From: Shewanella piezotolerans WP3 | GTDB lineage: Bacteria; Pseudomonadota; Gammaproteobacteria; Enterobacterales; Shewanellaceae | Length of the DNA stretch: 64,000 bases | Assembly (NCBI RefSeq): GCF_000014885.1 | Contig: NC_011566.1 | Span: 4,524,501 to 4,588,500, forward strand | Reading direction: 5' to 3' | Shown here: piece by piece, positions 61,595 to 64,000 of the stretch | How the letters are laid out: each line of letters starts with the position of its first letter | How positions within the stretch are numbered: the stretch's first letter is position 1 | Program-made: the position numbers and the translations under genes | Notes under the pieces: model-generated | Databases searched by the model: none | Told to the model about the DNA's origin: nothing | What the model saw: the letters and a program-made list of their open reading frames with translations, nothing else

Positions 61595-62347
61595 ATGAAT
61601 ACAAAAGTTAAAATGCTGCTAGTAAGTTTGCTATGTTTGAATTTAGTCGGCTGTGAATACGTCGACAATATATTACATCCAGACGATGGTGATGAAATCG
61701 TAATTGATGAAAATTTCAAAAATGATGCGCTGCAATTGGGCTTATCTGAAGCTATTATCACTCAACTCTGTACAGCGACTAAGGAGATCAGTGTTAAGTG
61801 TATTAGCGTCCTCAGCAGTGAAAGCAACCAACAAGAAGTCAGATTTGAATATAGCTACAATAATGTAACGCAGGAAAATGATTACGCTAAAAGTACGGAT
61901 GCTAGTCGTATTATTTTTCACCTGCCTGTCGACAGCACTGCAGCTAGAATTGAATTTGAAAATAACCGCAGCTACCAATTTAATGATGGCTATGAATACA
62001 CTTGGGTAGAACCCACTGATATAGAAACAGCTGATGTAGTTAATGACGCTGATGAATCACTGGCCAAATTAGTGAATTCCGCGGTAATAAAGCGAGTGAC
62101 AAGCTCCAAGCTAACCAATGTCTCTACCGCCAGCCTTAGCAATGATAAATATTCAATAACTGAAGCACAAGATTTAGTCAATCGCGCCAGTACAGTGTTA
62201 TTCCCGGTACTTGCAGTTAGCGTTACTAGCAGTGATCAAACAGTGCCTATTGATGCGTCATTTAAAATGTTTACTACTGGCCATAATGCTATTTTGTCTA
62301 ACTTCTCTACGGCTTTTTCAACCGCGATTGAGCAAAGTTGGATCTAG
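61595..62347 (+). CDS. Hypothetical lipoprotein
   Basis: The 250-residue protein begins MNTKVKMLLVSLLCLNLVGCEY, a lipoprotein signal with lipobox LVGC (C20). The remainder is acidic and soluble, with many Ser/Thr/Asn and no motif I can name. It is presumably anchored in the cell envelope. CAAGGA precedes the start. It ends against a hairpin shared with the convergent mrcB gene. Confidence 0.65.
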   Translation: MNTKVKMLLVSLLCLNLVGCEYVDNILHPDDGDEIVIDENFKNDALQLGLSEAIITQLCTATKEISVKCISVLSSESNQQEVRFEYSYNNVTQENDYAKSTDASRIIFHLPVDSTAARIEFENNRSYQFNDGYEYTWVEPTDIETADVVNDADESLAKLVNSAVIKRVTSSKLTNVSTASLSNDKYSITEAQDLVNRASTVLFPVLAVSVTSSDQTVPIDASFKMFTTGHNAILSNFSTAFSTAIEQSWI

Positions 62348-62358
62348 CATAAAGCAAC

Positions 62359-62395
62359 AGCGACTTGCTCCTTTAAAGCAAAGGAGAAAGCCGCT
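62359..62395. terminator. Hairpin between convergent lipoprotein and mrcB genes
   Basis: CTCCTTT and AAAGGAG form the top of a longer imperfect stem starting AGCG and ending CGCT. A weak T-run follows. Probably a bidirectional terminator. Confidence 0.6.
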
Positions 62396-62404
62396 ATTAT
62401 TTTG

Positions 62405-64000
62405 CTAGCCGCCAATCAACTTTTTCCACCACGGTAGCGGCTCACCACAATTAGCCACCGGCTGATAGCTTTCCCTTAAAGCAGGAACCTTGATCACATT
62501 GCCGCAGTCAGCTTGTTTCGCCGCGCCGCTATTACGATCAAAATAACCTTGAACCGTACCATCAACAGGCGCCATACGCAGACTCAGCGGAGGACGATTT
62601 TTCAAAAACGCTTGATAGACTGCCATCGCGCCACTGCTACCGTAGAGGCCTGTTTTACCGTTATCGTCACGGCCAACCCAGATAGCCGCTACGTTTCGCT
62701 CATCAAAACCAGCAAACCATGAATCACGTGAATCATTACTGGTACCTGTTTTCCCCGCAAGTGTCGCTCGAGGGAAAGCATTACCCAAGCGTTTAGCGGT
62801 GCCATTGTCGACCACTTGTGTCATGGCATATTTGACCAGGTAATTGCTTGCAACAGGAATCGCTTGCGTCGCTGCCCGCTTAGATGCGACTAACGGTTGA
62901 TTATTCTCATCTAGCACCGTGGTAACCGAGTTTAAATGGCGATAACGACCATTATCTGCAACGGTCTGGAACACCTGCGCCACCATGAGTGGTGAGCCAT
63001 TAACCGCGCCTAGTAGCATTGATGGGTACTCAGGGACCTTATCTTTCCAACCCGCTTTGTCTAAGGTCGTTGCCACACTGCTGACACCAATTGCCATTCC
63101 TAAGTTAACGGTCGGCACGTTCATCGACTTTTTAAACGCAGTCAATAGCGGCACTTGGCCACGAAATTTTCTATCTACGTTTTGCGGTGACCAGGTTTTA
63201 CCTTGGCCATTTTTAAGGGTGATAGGTTCATCCTTTAAAGGCGTTGCTAAGGTGTACTTCTTCGGTTGATTAAGCGCTGTGGCATATACAAATGGTTTGA
63301 TTAACGAACCTATAGGTCGCCTTATCTCAACTGCACGATTAAAGCCTTGATAACTTGGTACCTTATCACCGACCATTGCGGCAATACCCGCTGAGTATTT
63401 ATCGGTCAGCACCATGCCAACTTGCAAGGATTCATCATTCTTACCTAGCTGCTTAAGGGTCTGTTTCACCGCTTTCTCAGCCGCCTCCTGCGCCATAGGG
63501 TCAAGTGTGGTATAGACCTTAATGCCTGACTGTTGCAATAATGCCTCACCATATCGAGTCGACAATTCACGCTTAACCACAGCGAAAAACGCTGGCAGTT
63601 TTTGGTGTACTGGTTTATCGGACTTTCTTAGTCCTAATGGTGATTCAACTGCAGCTTCATATTGAGCCACATTCAGCTCTCCCGCTTCCATCAGTAACCT
63701 AAGCACTAAATCACGACGTTTCTGTGCTCGCTCTTCATATCGCCAAGGGTTGTAATAGGAAGGCCCCTTAATCACCGCGACTAAGAATGCTTGTTGAGGC
63801 AAGGTTAGCTCGCCTATTGGTCGGCCAAAATAGAATTGTGAGGCGAGTCCCATGCCATGAACCCCCCGCGCTTTGTCTTGCCCCATGTAGACTTCATTTA
63901 AGTAAGCTTCTAGGATCTCGTTTTTCTCATAACGAAAATCGATAATAATCGCCATTAAGGCTTCACGCAGCTTACGCGTCAGTGAACGTTCACTTGAAAG
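62405..64000 (-). CDS. mrcB: Penicillin-binding protein 1B (5' partial)
   Basis: The frame runs open to the window edge; 532 C-terminal codons are visible. The part at the edge (LSSERSLTRKLREALMAIIID) and KNEILEAYLNEVYMGQD belong to the glycosyltransferase domain of class A penicillin-binding proteins. The transpeptidase domain follows, with GSLIKPF (active-site Ser-x-x-Lys), SMN and KTGTSND. The layout and sequence are those of PBP1b. It polymerises and cross-links peptidoglycan at the outer face of the inner membrane. The start lies outside the window. Confidence 0.93.
   Translation of the reverse strand, partial: LSSERSLTRKLREALMAIIIDFRYEKNEILEAYLNEVYMGQDKARGVHGMGLASQFYFGRPIGELTLPQQAFLVAVIKGPSYYNPWRYEERAQKRRDLVLRLLMEAGELNVAQYEAAVESPLGLRKSDKPVHQKLPAFFAVVKRELSTRYGEALLQQSGIKVYTTLDPMAQEAAEKAVKQTLKQLGKNDESLQVGMVLTDKYSAGIAAMVGDKVPSYQGFNRAVEIRRPIGSLIKPFVYATALNQPKKYTLATPLKDEPITLKNGQGKTWSPQNVDRKFRGQVPLLTAFKKSMNVPTVNLGMAIGVSSVATTLDKAGWKDKVPEYPSMLLGAVNGSPLMVAQVFQTVADNGRYRHLNSVTTVLDENNQPLVASKRAATQAIPVASNYLVKYAMTQVVDNGTAKRLGNAFPRATLAGKTGTSNDSRDSWFAGFDERNVAAIWVGRDDNGKTGLYGSSGAMAVYQAFLKNRPPLSLRMAPVDGTVQGYFDRNSGAAKQADCGNVIKVPALRESYQPVANCGEPLPWWKKLIGG

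Noticed and set aside
1..64000. CRISPR array, prophage, tRNA or rRNA genes
   Set aside because: No regular short-spaced direct repeats, phage structural genes, cloverleaf or ribosomal RNA sequences were recognised; the dispersed repeats are far apart and have inverted-repeat ends.

Overview
The window looks like chromosomal DNA of a marine gammaproteobacterium, most probably Shewanella. The main evidence is a tetraheme flavocytochrome c fumarate reductase (fccA), Shewanella-like ArcA, AhpCF, LdhA and AsnC proteins, a GlyGly-CTERM secreted M36 protease, tandem-glycine and lysine riboswitches, and moderate AT-rich intergenic DNA. From memory, ahpF, ahpC, ldhA and fccA also lie close together in S. 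oneidensis. No phage, CRISPR array, tRNA or rRNA was seen.

Layout. 0-9 kb: an OmpA-like gene end, a thioredoxin/DsbD-like fusion, a diguanylate cyclase, ahpF/ahpC, and a small secreted-protein gene broken by a repeat. 9-16 kb: dienelactone hydrolase, ldhA, small membrane and methyltransferase genes, a DUF1326/DUF2182 pair, rluA, asnC. 16-25 kb: a large secreted metalloprotease, then lysC with an AstE-like gene under a lysine riboswitch. 25-32 kb: arcA, a DPP-IV-type peptidase, fbp, a LysR/DoxX pair. 32-39 kb: fccA divergent from a two-component system with a degenerate NtrC-type regulator, then a dicarboxylate symporter. 39-46 kb: a tightly packed four-gene SMC/KITE/kleisin/Toprim operon related to Wadjet/MksBEFG plasmid-defence condensins. 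46-48.5 kb: an AGCS amino-acid symporter behind a tandem glycine riboswitch. 48.6-57 kb: two SDR genes, each divergent from a broken LysR gene, and a Fur-box-preceded porin/FMN-binding/PepSY cluster. 57-64 kb: a GST-like protein, an SdsA1-type alkylsulfatase, a LysR, a lipoprotein, and the 3' part of mrcB.

The most unusual signal is a family of structured mobile repeats (seven copies, A-G, 88-425 bp). They have about 30-bp imperfect terminal inverted repeats starting TACC/TAGC, apparent 3-bp TTA target duplications, and two internal hairpins. The stems differ in sequence between copies but stay complementary, while two loop motifs are conserved. One copy sits at the P2 position of the first glycine aptamer upstream of agcS, one interrupts a small gene that can be reconstructed, one touches a stop codon, and one is nested inside another inverted-repeat element.

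Themes: redox and anaerobic metabolism (ArcA, FccA, LdhA, AhpCF), metabolite-sensing RNA control (lysine, glycine), recent or ongoing gene decay (two LysR genes, one small ORF), and genome defence (the SMC operon). All calls come from reading the sequence and recalling protein families; no database search was run.
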